From positions 1-50,870 of the forward strand of contig CAYSPJ010000023.1 in NCBI GenBank assembly GCA_964432875.1: a stretch of DNA of 50,870 nt. Reading direction: 5' to 3'. Position 1 is the stretch's first letter. Every line of letters starts with the position of its first letter. This DNA is from JACJYE01 sp964432875. GTDB taxonomy: Bacteria > Bacteroidota > Bacteroidia > Chitinophagales > Saprospiraceae. Positions 35,026-43,410 of the stretch are shown piece by piece. The notes beneath the pieces are model-generated. The model saw only the letters and a list, made by a program, of their open reading frames with translations, was not told where the DNA came from and made no database searches. The position numbers and the translations under genes were made by a program.

Positions 35026-35252
35026 GATTTGTTATTGCCGGTGAAGAAGTCTTTAAGGGTAATATAGAGCGCCCCAAAGATAGCCAATAGCGATAGGGCA
35101 ACGGTAAAATAGGGGCGCTCGGTATGGAAGTGGCTATCCAGCTTCTGACCAGCGAGCGCCCCGATCAGGATGATAATCCCCATTTGAAAAGCCATGCCCG
35201 AGTACTTGAGGTAAGCATCTGCTTTGGGCTGGCGCTTTTCCGGGCCATCCAT
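35022..35252 (-). CDS. AtpZ/AtpI-family protein
   Basis: 76 residues with two membrane helices (about 20-38 and 50-68). The family pattern is a Tyr/Gly-rich first helix (YLKYSGMAFQMGIIILIGAL), GQKLDSHF between the helices and FTVALSLLAIFGALY in the second. These proteins help assemble the F0 ring or carry Mg/Ca. The ATP synthase subunit genes that usually follow do not, so here it is detached from the operon. It lies 4 bases after the bactofilin stop. Confidence 0.82.
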   Translation of the reverse strand: MDGPEKRQPKADAYLKYSGMAFQMGIIILIGALAGQKLDSHFHTERPYFTVALSLLAIFGALYITLKDFFTGNNKS

Positions 35253-35256
35253 GGGG

Positions 35257-35742
35257 TTATGCCCCAGCAGGTTTGGCTTCCGGGGTGGCTTTCTCTTCTT
35301 TTTTCACCGCGTTGGTATTGCTAGCATTCACTCCGGCTGACGGCTTCTGTTTCTGTGCACTGCCCATCGAACAAGTGACATTGAAAGTAGCTCCGGACTG
35401 CACGATGAGTTTATCCGTAGTGACTTCGCCGCTTATTTTTGCGGTCTCACGGATATTGAGCAATTCAGCCACTTCAATGATGCCTTCGAATTTACCTTCG
35501 ATGACGGCATTCTGACAGCGGATCTGCCCTTCGACAAAGCCAGTTGGGCCGATGATGACCTTAGCATCGCAGAAGAGCTTGCCTTTGATGGCGCCGTCAA
35601 TGCGGATATCGCTTTCCGATTTGACCGTACCTTCCACTACCGTTCCCTGAACCAGGCTGTTCAAAGAATGAGAGGAAGAGACCACTGCTCCTGCATTGCT
35701 TTTTGCTTTGTTCGCTTCGCTTTTGGTGTTGCTTCCAAACAT
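35257..35742 (-). CDS. bactofilin (polymer-forming cytoskeletal protein)
   Basis: 161 residues from MFGSNTKSEANKAK, chosen over the longer frame (to 35784) because bactofilin genes typically start MFG. The core (about 30-125) is the DUF583 right-handed beta-helix with spaced hydrophobic rungs, for example GTVVEGTVKSESDIRIDGAI, KGKLFCDAKVIIGPTG and VEGQIRCQNAVIEGKF. The C-terminal tail is low-complexity (Lys, Ala, Glu). Bactofilins polymerise without nucleotide and scaffold cell-shape proteins. First gene of the four-gene operon. Confidence 0.9.
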   Translation of the reverse strand: MFGSNTKSEANKAKSNAGAVVSSSHSLNSLVQGTVVEGTVKSESDIRIDGAIKGKLFCDAKVIIGPTGFVEGQIRCQNAVIEGKFEGIIEVAELLNIRETAKISGEVTTDKLIVQSGATFNVTCSMGSAQKQKPSAGVNASNTNAVKKEEKATPEAKPAGA

Positions 35743-35851
35743 GATATTTGGTTTTGATTTTTGATGAATAGGCTTGCGCAACAACTAAGGTAAGCCTTTT
35801 TACATTTCCGGTGAAGTTTTTAACAAAAAAACTTCCCCCAATAGCCGGAAA

Positions 35852-35891
35852 GGCATCAGCCCTGAGAGGGTTACTCTACAGGGCCGATGGC
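35852..35891 (-). terminator. imperfect hairpin after the PorP/SprF gene
   Basis: CCCTG-AGAG pairs with CTCT-A-CAGGG around GGTTA; near-complementary GGCATC and GATGGC extend it. No clear T run on the minus strand, so moderate confidence only. Confidence 0.4.
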
Positions 35892-35935
35892 ATTTTCCAG
35901 TTTGCACGAAGATACGTGCAGTAATGATTAGGTTG

Positions 35936-36988
35936 TTAGAAGTTTGGGCAGTAGACGCCGCGGCGCTCTAGCCCGCAAATCTTATATACCAGGGCAAACT
36001 CGAAGCCGCCATTGGAATTGCTGGCGGTGCGCAGCGGAGATACGTTGATATCGTAGCTGAAGCCGAGGCTGAAGTTTTCGTAGTCAAAACGGGTGGAGAT
36101 GATGGCAGCATCATTCAGCACGCCGGTTTCAATTTTGTTGGAGATACGCGTCCAAAGGCCAACTTGGAAAGACTGGTTGGTTTGGCGGCTGCCCAGCAAG
36201 AATTTAAAGCTGGTACCGGCATTAACCTGGAAAGAAGGGCCTTGGCTCATCACGATGACACCAGGCACCAGGCCGAAGCGGTCGCCCATCATAAACTCAC
36301 CGCCGCCGTGGAAAGTGAAGCGGCTGTAGAGCAAATCCTCGTCATTGCTGTTAAACGATTGGTTGGAGCGGTTCAGGTGGTGAAAAGCACCGCCCAGGTA
36401 GAGGCTATTGCTCTCATCAAAAACCATGAACCACAGCAGGCCCGCTGCCAAGTCCGCAAAGATGAAGTTATCGCGGTTGAAGACGCCCTCTTCGCCAGTG
36501 GGGAGGCCGCCGTCAAAGCCGCCTTCTCCATCGTGCTGAAGGCCCCAGCGCAGCTTCAGGAAATCGAGGCTGCGTTGTGCGACCCCAGCTTCAGCGCCCA
36601 CAACCAAGTAATTGGCCTGGCTGCGATAGCCTCCCATGCGCTTGCTATAAGAAGCCGACATCTTCCCCGTAAGGGTAGAGAAATTAGCTTCGCCAGCCTG
36701 GTCTCCCCAGAATGTGCCGCCGATGCCAAAATAATCGTAACGTCCAACCGGGATGCGTTGGTCATAAGAGACGGAATAAGTGCTATAGGCATTAGACCGT
36801 AGCACGCTGGCCCACTGATTGCGGTAGTTGGCCACCAGGCGGATGTTGCAATTCATCACCCCCGTCATCGCCGGGTTTAAGTTGAGCGGCGAGAGGTAAA
36901 ACTGCGAAAAGTGGATGTCCTGGGCAGTCAGCGTGGTCGCGCCTACTGCCAACAGGCAAAAAATAAGAATCGGCTTCAATCTTTTCAT
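35936..36988 (-). CDS. PorP/SprF-family outer-membrane protein
   Basis: 350 residues. The signal peptide (about 1-22) is followed at once by the family hallmark DIHFSQFYLSPLNLNPAMTG, then barrel-like strands (for example YDYFGIGGTFWGDQAGEANF) and a C-terminal sequence GVYCPNF. Members form outer-membrane barrels that work with the type IX secretion system, most often attached to the secretion of a large neighbouring adhesin with a type B tail. No such partner gene is adjacent here, so it is an orphan member. It may handle a cargo encoded elsewhere. Confidence 0.93.
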   Translation of the reverse strand: MKRLKPILIFCLLAVGATTLTAQDIHFSQFYLSPLNLNPAMTGVMNCNIRLVANYRNQWASVLRSNAYSTYSVSYDQRIPVGRYDYFGIGGTFWGDQAGEANFSTLTGKMSASYSKRMGGYRSQANYLVVGAEAGVAQRSLDFLKLRWGLQHDGEGGFDGGLPTGEEGVFNRDNFIFADLAAGLLWFMVFDESNSLYLGGAFHHLNRSNQSFNSNDEDLLYSRFTFHGGGEFMMGDRFGLVPGVIVMSQGPSFQVNAGTSFKFLLGSRQTNQSFQVGLWTRISNKIETGVLNDAAIISTRFDYENFSLGFSYDINVSPLRTASNSNGGFEFALVYKICGLERRGVYCPNF

Positions 36989-37442
36989 ACAAATTGGGTA
37001 TTTGTAAAGCTACTTCCAAATAATTTTTGATTACACTTTCAGTTGTTCATCGCTTTGTTCAAAAGGCAACTTTCAAGAGATGCTAGCGCGTTGGAGCCCT
37101 TTCCGGAGAGCACACTCAAGGCAAAAGCAGGGTGCCATTAAGCTGCTCTCCCAACACCACGTGCAAAACTAAGCGCAATAATAATGAATGTTCTATAAAC
37201 CTGGGGAAAAATTTGTGTTAAATGATGGATTATTATTGCCAAAGCGGCTTTGGAGAGGATGGCAAAACGGCTTCCTCCCTTGCTCTGCTCCGCATCTGGA
37301 GGCATTAACGCCATACTTCCCGAGGATATTTTCGCCCCCCGCCAAAAGGCTCGGGAGCGCTAATAGCCGAAGGCCGGGCCAGTAGTTTTGTCACCAAAGC
37401 AGCAGGATGGGCTAATGTAATCAATATCAAGGCGTATCGCAC
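36989..37442. other. intergenic region without a gene
   Basis: About 450 bases. A 65-codon frame at 37188-37385 has no recognisable features and is not called. No strong promoter box is seen. Confidence 0.5.
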
Positions 37443-38585
37443 CTAGGGCCTGACTACTACCAGGCGGCGGGTAGTGATCGTTTTACCGCGCTCATCCACC
37501 ATAGTATAGATGTAGGTGCCTTTTTGCAAGAAAGAAATATCCACTTTTTCGGTGGCGCTGCCATTGATGTAGTAAGATCTGTTCCACACTTCCGTACCCA
37601 GGATGTTGAGCATCTTGAGCCGGTACCTCCCGGGGGGCAGGTTGGAAAACTCGAAGCGCACATTGACGATAGCCGGGTTGGGGTAGGCGTACACTCCGGG
37701 CTTGAGGGCTTCCACACTCTGCACGTTTGTGTTGATGTTGTTGGCTTTATATTCTACGCTTTGTACCGTGCCATCTGCCGGGTTGAGGGTAAGCACGGCA
37801 ATCGGTTCGATGGCATCATTGCTCCAGAAGAAGTAGCTCTGCTGGGTCACATTGCCCAAACCCGGCACGTCGAGCCACTGCGTGAAGAGGTCGGTCACGT
37901 CCACCCAATTGGGGAAAAAGCCGATTTTGGCATCTATCCTGGTTTGGCGCACCTCGGTGCGTTTCTCCCGCAGCACGTCATAAATCCCCCCCGGGATAGT
38001 GAGCGTCCCCCAGGCGTCAACCTCGTCAGTGCGCTGGGTACTGATGCGGATGCGCAGCGAGTCGGGTGATATGGGCAAGTTGCTAAGTATCCCTCCCGGC
38101 ACATCATCGGCAGAAAATGGCACCGAGATGTTATACTCCGAAGTATAGTCCGCGCCATACGTCAAAGGCGCACGCTGGCGGATATTGGGAGGAGAGATTT
38201 TCGTAGCCGTTTCTATGCCCAGGCCCAGGGGGTCCATCCCGAAAAAGCCCAAGAGTTCAACTTTGGTGTTAGTCTTGCGATAGTAGGCATAGAGGTTATC
38301 GCCGATGTTTGCGTAATAGCTTGCGTTAGGGTAGAATTGGCTGCCCGGCCCCTGAGCAATAGGCCGCATCACCGTGCGCCGGATGAATGGAGACTGCAAA
38401 GTGGTGAAGTTCCAGCTTTGCTGCCCCCCTGGCTGCGTGAGGGCGATGCCGGAAGGCAGATTGTCAACGGCGGTAAAGAGCGTATCGCCTACTACGGGAA
38501 AAGTAGAATTGGTGATGACAACCTGAGCCTGGAGCCCCGTCATCAAGAGTGTAAGTGTGCTGACCAGAAGTAAGCTTAGCTTCAT
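37443..38585 (-). CDS. secreted protein with T9SS sorting domain, otherwise unknown
   Basis: 380 residues from MKLSLLLVSTLTLLMTGLQAQ, a signal peptide ending in AQ; the longer frame to 38741 is not needed. The middle (about 25-300) is beta-rich and resembles no family I can name; it contains QQSWNFTTLQSPFIRR and GGIYDVLREKRTEVRQ. The last 75 residues are a T9SS type A domain (VYAYPNPAIVNVRFEFSNLP, then GTYIYTMVDERGKTITTRRL), so the product goes to the surface or medium. Confidence 0.85.
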   Translation of the reverse strand: MKLSLLLVSTLTLLMTGLQAQVVITNSTFPVVGDTLFTAVDNLPSGIALTQPGGQQSWNFTTLQSPFIRRTVMRPIAQGPGSQFYPNASYYANIGDNLYAYYRKTNTKVELLGFFGMDPLGLGIETATKISPPNIRQRAPLTYGADYTSEYNISVPFSADDVPGGILSNLPISPDSLRIRISTQRTDEVDAWGTLTIPGGIYDVLREKRTEVRQTRIDAKIGFFPNWVDVTDLFTQWLDVPGLGNVTQQSYFFWSNDAIEPIAVLTLNPADGTVQSVEYKANNINTNVQSVEALKPGVYAYPNPAIVNVRFEFSNLPPGRYRLKMLNILGTEVWNRSYYINGSATEKVDISFLQKGTYIYTMVDERGKTITTRRLVVVRP

Positions 38586-38992
38586 GAAGAAAGTATTTTG
38601 GGTGATTTCCAAATTGTGCAAAACACCACCCCCACCCTCTTGCTCCAGCCACTCCAGAACATGAAGCGAAATATGGAGTAACAAGCTGGCTCGGCCCTTG
38701 CATTTCGTACGTAAAGTTACGCCTTTTTGGCGAAGGCGCAAGGGGGGAGCAAATTCTTTTTGTGGCTGAGGTTACCTTCAGCCCTGAAGCGCTTGCCCAG
38801 ATTTGACTTTTAGGGCATCTCTCAAAGCGAACACGAGGAAATTTTTGTTCCTACCAAATCACAAGGCTAAACATTCAGCCCGCGTAAAAGGCTCAAGCAC
38901 CGACTTCGGGCAGGGCAAAATTTGCCGTGCGCAGCTCAAAGTGTTGCATTTGAATAAGCTCTAAACCACACCATCAAAAGCTAGGCCCCCTG
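38586..38992. other. intergenic region without a gene
   Basis: About 400 bases. No convincing frame, terminator or consensus promoter; a near -7 box (TAACTTTA, minus strand, 38712-38719) might serve the T9SS gene. Confidence 0.45.
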
Positions 38993-39436
38993 TTAAGAAT
39001 TCAACACCATCGGCTCTGAATAGGCATAATTGATGAGGTCGAAAGTAGTGATGATGCCGACTAAACGGCCTTTGCTCACTACCGGCAAAGCGTGGAAGAG
39101 GTTTTCGCGGAAGAAGCCAGCGGCGATCTCCAGCGTATCCTCGGGTTCCAGGGTAGCCACTTGCTTGGTCATCACTTCATCCACCAATAAAGAGCGCATG
39201 ATGGCGTCGTTGTATTCGGTACTCTTTTCGGTTTTAAACAAGGTGAACCCATGCAACAGGCGCAAGTAATCCGATTTGCTGATAATGCCGACCACTTTCC
39301 CGTTTACGGCAACGGGGATGTGGTGGATGTTGTTCATGCGGAAAATATCCTGCACCTTTTTCATAGTGTCATCAGGAGCGACAGTAATGACCGGCGTGCT
39401 CATGATTTGCCCGACGGTGGTGGTTATATCTTTCAT
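38993..39436 (-). CDS. CBS-pair protein 1
   Basis: 147 residues from MKDITTTVGQIMSTPV; the frame upstream runs into the gap. It consists of two CBS domains, the first with IMSTPVITVAPDDT and HHIPVAVNGKVVGIISKSDY, the second with VMTKQVATLEPEDT and HALPVVSKGRLVGIITTFDL. CBS pairs bind adenine nucleotides and regulate other proteins or act as energy sensors. The partner is unknown. It is a close paralogue of the next gene upstream on the minus strand, from which the 100-N gap separates it. Confidence 0.9.
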   Translation of the reverse strand: MKDITTTVGQIMSTPVITVAPDDTMKKVQDIFRMNNIHHIPVAVNGKVVGIISKSDYLRLLHGFTLFKTEKSTEYNDAIMRSLLVDEVMTKQVATLEPEDTLEIAAGFFRENLFHALPVVSKGRLVGIITTFDLINYAYSEPMVLNS

Positions 39437-39476
39437 AGGAGGTTGTTTTTTATGTTGGTGAAAAGATGGCTTGCCG

Positions 39477-39576
39477 NNNNNNNNNNNNNNNNNNNNNNNN
39501 NNNNNNNNNNNNNNNNNNNNNNNNNNNNNNNNNNNNNNNNNNNNNNNNNNNNNNNNNNNNNNNNNNNNNNNNNNNN
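39477..39576. other. assembly gap of 100 N
   Basis: Filler between two paralogous CBS genes. Unlike the first gap, its two edges do not repeat each other, so the true missing length is unknown. Confidence 0.95.
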
Positions 39577-39580
39577 CCAT

Positions 39581-40042
39581 CTATGCTTCCTCTTCAAAAG
39601 CTTCCTCTTCCTTTTCGATGACCGACGAGTTGAAGCCGTACTTCAGCAGGTCATGGGTAGTAATCAGGCCGACGAGCTGCTCGTCTTCCACGATAGGGAG
39701 AGCATGGAATTTATTCGCCAGGAAAATATCAGCAGCCAGGCCGATGGTGTCTTCCGGGTCCAGGGCTATGGGGTATTTGGTCATGAGATCGGCCGCTGTA
39801 AGGTGGCCATATTCGTTTCCGGTATGATTGCTACCCCTGGCCTGCAAAGCCAATAGGCTAGCTACTTTGTAGAGGTCTTCCTTGCTGATGATCCCTACCA
39901 GGCGCTCGCCTTTTTCCACCACCGGGATATGATGGAATTCATTTTTGCGGAAGATATCCTGGATATCCGTTGCTGGCTTATCGGGGGATACGGTGACTAA
40001 GCTGGTAGTCATGATTTCCCTAATGGTTCTGTCGGCGTTCAT
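39581..40042 (-). CDS. CBS-pair protein 2
   Basis: 153 residues from MNADRTIREIMTTSLVTVSP; the longer frame to 40195 overlaps the next gene. It has two CBS domains, with HHIPVVEKGERLVGIISKED in the first and HALPIVEDEQLVGLITTHDL in the second, closely parallel to the neighbour, so the pair arose by tandem duplication. The C-terminus is acidic (EKEEEAFEEEA). The gene starts 35 bases after the stop of the lipoprotein gene and may share its promoter. Confidence 0.9.
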   Translation of the reverse strand: MNADRTIREIMTTSLVTVSPDKPATDIQDIFRKNEFHHIPVVEKGERLVGIISKEDLYKVASLLALQARGSNHTGNEYGHLTAADLMTKYPIALDPEDTIGLAADIFLANKFHALPIVEDEQLVGLITTHDLLKYGFNSSVIEKEEEAFEEEA

Positions 40043-40077
40043 AATAGCCCGTTTTATAAGGTTAGTCAAAATATCAA

Positions 40078-40821
40078 TTACCGCTGGGCAAAGTAGGTCT
40101 GGGAAGCTTCGAAGGCGCCAAATAACTTCAACACATCCAGGAAGGCCGGCTGCAAGGCATCGCTGCTCTTGGCTATCTCCAGGCGGTCGGCACAAGCCGC
40201 CGTTGCTGCAAAGCCGTCCAATACTTCTTTCATAATCAGTTGCCTTTGTATCAAGCGGTTTGTCTTCTCAATATCAAATCCATAAAGCTCTGCATCGATG
40301 GGTTGCCGGCAAATCTGCGCCCACAGGCCTTGGGTTTGATACAGGAGTTGTTCGTATTCATCCCAATCCATCAGGCATAAGGCCTCGTCGTTGGCTGCTT
40401 CGGCTAGCTGGCTGAGATTGGCATGGAAGCCATAGAGCTGATCCAGATAATAATCTATGCCGTGGCGGCTGCGCAGCTCCATAAACTCGTACTTGACGTG
40501 TTCGAGCTGATTGGCGGCCAAATCGGGCGCGTTGGCATCAATCGCAAAGTAAGCATCGCCCAGCCAATCGCCGATGCGCCGCAGGGCCTCCTCTTCCTGG
40601 GGCAGGCTATACAAGCAGCGGTTGCGCAATTTTTGCCACTGAAAATCGAGGTAAAATACCGCCCGTTTTGCTTGGTGAGCATTGCCCTCATAGCTGTAAA
40701 TCAACACCGGCAGGAAGGCCTGATCAAACTGGGCCATGGGCTTGCGGATTTCTGGCGTTTGGCAGTTTGCCGCCCATAGCACGAAGCTGCTCAGGATAAT
40801 CGTTTGCGCTAATTGTTTCAT
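40078..40821 (-). CDS. probable lipoprotein of unknown function
   Basis: 247 residues. The N-terminus MKQLAQTIILSSFVLWAANC is a lipoprotein-type signal with cysteine at 20. The rest is helical and rich in Leu, Ala and acidic residues (for example RIGDWLGDAYFAIDANAPDL and YLDQLYGFHANLSQLAEAAN). No known domain. A -7 box (TATCTTTG, minus strand) lies about 70 bases upstream. It probably forms an operon with the CBS-pair genes downstream, which hints at a regulatory or stress-related role. Confidence 0.75.
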   Translation of the reverse strand: MKQLAQTIILSSFVLWAANCQTPEIRKPMAQFDQAFLPVLIYSYEGNAHQAKRAVFYLDFQWQKLRNRCLYSLPQEEEALRRIGDWLGDAYFAIDANAPDLAANQLEHVKYEFMELRSRHGIDYYLDQLYGFHANLSQLAEAANDEALCLMDWDEYEQLLYQTQGLWAQICRQPIDAELYGFDIEKTNRLIQRQLIMKEVLDGFAATAACADRLEIAKSSDALQPAFLDVLKLFGAFEASQTYFAQR

Positions 40822-40889
40822 AACACGCTGTTTTAAAGTTGCTCCACTGCCTGCTAAAGCGGGCTTATTTAGGATGCCCTGATTTTAGT

Positions 40890-40897
40890 CAAAGATA
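40890..40897 (-). promoter_or_regulatory. -7 box of the lipoprotein/CBS operon
   Basis: TATCTTTG on the minus strand; no TTTG at the usual distance upstream. Confidence 0.5.
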
Positions 40898-40953
40898 TCA
40901 GCCCCGGTGCTCGCCTGAAGATGACATTTCTCATGCCTGGGCTTTGATTTTCA

Positions 40954-41511
40954 TCAGCGCCCGGGAAAGAAGCCCACCCGTGCCGACAAGCCGGTGAAGA
41001 GGCTGCTGTAAGACCCACAAGTCCGATATTCCAGCTTTTCAGCCCCCCATACCCAGCGGTACCCGCTAAAGAGGGTGAGGCTGATATGACGGCCCACGGC
41101 TAGCTCGATGCCCAATTCGGGGCTAAGGGCCCGGATATCGGCTTCATCCAAACGCTCCCGGGCTTGGTTGTAAACCGGTTCCATCCCGGCAGTACCCAGG
41201 CCGCCTCTGATGCCGATGGCCAGGTTGAGGCCAGCCGCCGCCGGATAGAGGTAGGCGGCCCACAAGCCGTGTTCTTGTAAATTCGCTTCATAGTCAGGCG
41301 TTCTGACTGGCTGCAGATTGCGCAAGCCATAAACCCCCAGGCGGATCGGCCCGCGGGAAACCCCCGCCTCCATGCCAGCTGAGGGCACATTGGCACCGTT
41401 AGCTTCACTTAGGTACATCGTCGCGCCGGCATGTGCCCCCCACTGCTGCGCCTGAACGGAAGCAAGGGTAGCCCAAGCAGCTATCACCATGCCTACAATC
41501 AGTTTCCTCAT
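40954..41511 (-). CDS. small outer-membrane-like protein of unknown function
   Basis: 185 residues from MRKLIVGMVIAAWATLASVQ, a signal peptide ending in AQ; the longer frame to 41694 is unlikely. The mature part alternates strands and Gly turns (QWGAHAGATMYLSEANGANV, SRGPIRLGVYGLRNLQPV) and ends GLSARVGFFPGR, the pattern of an eight-stranded or similar outer-membrane barrel. No motif for function. Confidence 0.7.
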   Translation of the reverse strand: MRKLIVGMVIAAWATLASVQAQQWGAHAGATMYLSEANGANVPSAGMEAGVSRGPIRLGVYGLRNLQPVRTPDYEANLQEHGLWAAYLYPAAAGLNLAIGIRGGLGTAGMEPVYNQARERLDEADIRALSPELGIELAVGRHISLTLFSGYRWVWGAEKLEYRTCGSYSSLFTGLSARVGFFPGR

Positions 41512-41684
41512 GCTAATCAGGCTTTTATTGATAGCCAAGTTAGCCAGTTTAGCCAGTTGAAGCGATGATATATTACCAGAAAAAACACTGACTTTTGTCA
41601 TTGCGCCGTAAATGCCCCCCCTCAAATCCTGATGCCCGACGCAGATCATAATACCACGGGCAATAGTGGGTGTACAACCTGCAC

Positions 41685-42572
41685 TTACCAGCATTCTCGC
41701 TGTGCCCGCTGGCGGAAGGGCGTATCCCGCACCATGCGCTTGTAGGTGATTTCATTGGCCAGCGGATAGGCTTCGGAGCTAGCCTCCTGGAAATAGAAAG
41801 CTGCCAGGCCCGTTATGCCGTGGAGCTCGTAGGCGATATCGAGTAAGCATTCGACATGCTGGCGGCCAAGTTCGGGATGGAGGGCCAGATGTAGGTTCAG
41901 CGCCTGCTCCCGGTAGCGGATGAGCTGGGCCGGTGAAGGGCGGTCGAGCATAATCTCCCATATCCGCGGGTCTTGCCCCAGATATAGCAGAGCAAACTCA
42001 TCGCCTTCCTGTAGCGGCATGCCGCTTTCCAGGATAATGGGCATGTCCGCAGCATAGTCCAGCTTTTCGTTCCAGATGCGCCCTAGCCCAATAAACGTAA
42101 AATGGATGCGCGTGCCCCCCTGGCGGCTTTCCAGATCATGGATGACGGCAATCGTTTCAATGCCTTCGCCAGCGATCAGGCTGGCGCGCTTTTTGGCGCG
42201 TTGCTGGGTGTCGTAGCGCATCAAAAGCCCCGTGAAAATGGCGGCGCAAAGGGCCAGCCCGGCAAAAAAGGCAATGGCCTGGCGCCAGTGCTTCCGCTCG
42301 GTCTGCCGGCGCTGCCGGTTGCGGGGGGTATCGGCCTTGCGGTCGATCTCAAAAGCATAAGAAAACTGGCCTTTCTTGACCTCTACCCGGAGCTCGAAGA
42401 GCTCCTCCTCCAGAAAAAGAGGATATGACTTGCTGTCCAATACATTGAAATCAACCAGTATGACCTGCTGGTTGCAGTGCACCATCAGGTGGCCGGTATT
42501 GGGGCCGTGAAATAAGCCGACGTTGAAATGCTTGCCGGAATCGCTGACATAGGTCCAGTTGAGCTGCGCCAA
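41685..42572 (-). CDS. single-span membrane protein of unknown function
   Basis: 295 residues. About residues 1-80 are a cytoplasmic beta-rich domain (FNVGLFHGPNTGHLMVHCNQ, VILVDFNVLDSKSYPLFLEE). A basic stretch (RNRQRRQTERKHWR) precedes one membrane helix at about 98-118. The rest is an extracytoplasmic domain with a beta part (TRIHFTFIGLGRIWNEKL) and a helical end. I do not recognise the family. It is divergent from the hexapeptide-protein gene. Confidence 0.7.
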   Translation of the reverse strand: MAQLNWTYVSDSGKHFNVGLFHGPNTGHLMVHCNQQVILVDFNVLDSKSYPLFLEEELFELRVEVKKGQFSYAFEIDRKADTPRNRQRRQTERKHWRQAIAFFAGLALCAAIFTGLLMRYDTQQRAKKRASLIAGEGIETIAVIHDLESRQGGTRIHFTFIGLGRIWNEKLDYAADMPIILESGMPLQEGDEFALLYLGQDPRIWEIMLDRPSPAQLIRYREQALNLHLALHPELGRQHVECLLDIAYELHGITGLAAFYFQEASSEAYPLANEITYKRMVRDTPFRQRAQRECW

Positions 42573-42657
42573 ATTGAGTCGTTTTTTAGTTTCTCGAAAA
42601 GCATAATGCTTTTTCGCTATAAAAGGTACGGCTTATGGCTGGATTTTGTGCCAAAGG

Positions 42658-42689
42658 TTTGGGATTTTAACACCTTGGCCCAATCTTTG
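42658..42689 (+). promoter_or_regulatory. promoter of the hexapeptide-protein gene
   Basis: TTTG (42658-42661), 20 bases, then AATCTTTG (42682-42689), one mismatch to TAnnTTTG. The ATG follows 16 bases later, so the leader is very short. Confidence 0.55.
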
Positions 42690-42705
42690 CTAAAAATTTA
42701 GCGCC

Positions 42706-43305
42706 ATGATTTACGAATTCAAAGGTTTTCGCCCTGTAGTACACCCCACTGCTTTCGTCCATCCCCAGGCAACCGTCACTGGCAACGTCATCATCGGTGC
42801 TCAGGTTTACATCGGCCCCGGGGCAGCAATCCGCGGCGACTGGGGGGAGGTGCTCATCGAAGACGGCTGCAACGTGCAGGAAAACTGTACCCTGCACATG
42901 TTCCCCGGCCTGCGGGTATGGCTTAAAACGGGAGCGCATATCGGGCACGGCGCCATCATCCACGGGGCCGTCATCGGCGCCAACAGCCTGGTGGGCATGA
43001 ACGCCGTAATAATGGATGATGCTGATATCGGCGAGGAGTGTATCATCGGTGCGCTAACGTTCATCAAGGCTGGGGAACAGATACCCCGCCGCAGCTTGGT
43101 GGCAGGCAATCCCGGCAAAATCATCAAAGCGGTAAGCGATGAGATGATCGCCTGGAAAACCCAGGGTACCCGCCTTTACCAGCAATTGCCGGCCGAATGC
43201 CACGAAAGCCTCCAAGCCTGCGAGCCCCTGCGCGAAATGCCGGCCGAGCGGCGGCCGCAGGAGTTGCGGTATGAAGTTTGGACAAGGGTAAAGGGTAAAG
43301 GTTAA
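42706..43305 (+). CDS. gamma-carbonic-anhydrase/PaaY-like hexapeptide protein
   Basis: 199 residues. The left-handed beta-helix repeats run from about residue 10 to 145, with hexapeptide steps such as ATVTGNVIIGAQVYIGPGAA, and end in VAGNPGKIIKAVSDE. LHMFPG and HIGHGAIIHG supply the three His that bind metal in the gamma-carbonic-anhydrase group. PaaY-type members hydrolyse CoA thioesters formed during phenylacetate breakdown; either role is possible. The C-terminal residues TRVKGKG and the stop codon fall inside a heptamer repeat (43284-43325), so the original tail may have been altered. Confidence 0.88.
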   Translation: MIYEFKGFRPVVHPTAFVHPQATVTGNVIIGAQVYIGPGAAIRGDWGEVLIEDGCNVQENCTLHMFPGLRVWLKTGAHIGHGAIIHGAVIGANSLVGMNAVIMDDADIGEECIIGALTFIKAGEQIPRRSLVAGNPGKIIKAVSDEMIAWKTQGTRLYQQLPAECHESLQACEPLREMPAERRPQELRYEVWTRVKGKG

Positions 43306-43336
43306 AGGGTGAAGGGTAAAGGGTAAAGGGGGGGGG
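43284..43336 (+). repeat. AAGGGTA heptamer tandem repeat
   Basis: Six units in a row (43284-43325), four perfect and two with one change (AAGGTTA and AAGGGTG), then AA and nine G. The stop codon of the hexapeptide-protein gene is formed by the AAGGTTA variant. Confidence 0.85.
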
Positions 43337-43359
43337 AAATGAATCATGGCTTTTGTTTG

Positions 43360-43367
43360 TAGCTTTG
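43360..43367 (+). promoter_or_regulatory. -7 box of the fumarylacetoacetate-hydrolase-family gene
   Basis: TAGCTTTG fits TAnnTTTG, 43 bases before the ATG. The heptamer repeat lies just upstream, near the -33 region. Confidence 0.5.
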
Positions 43368-43410
43368 CGTTTTTTTATAAAAAAGGCCAAGCCACTCAAC
43401 CACACGCACT

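Noticed and set aside
37188..37385. Plus-strand frame of 65 codons
   Set aside because: No domain, no promoter, odd composition; likely chance.
43284..43336. CRISPR-like or telomere-like array
   Set aside because: The units are 7 bases long without spacers; it is a simple tandem repeat within a gene end.
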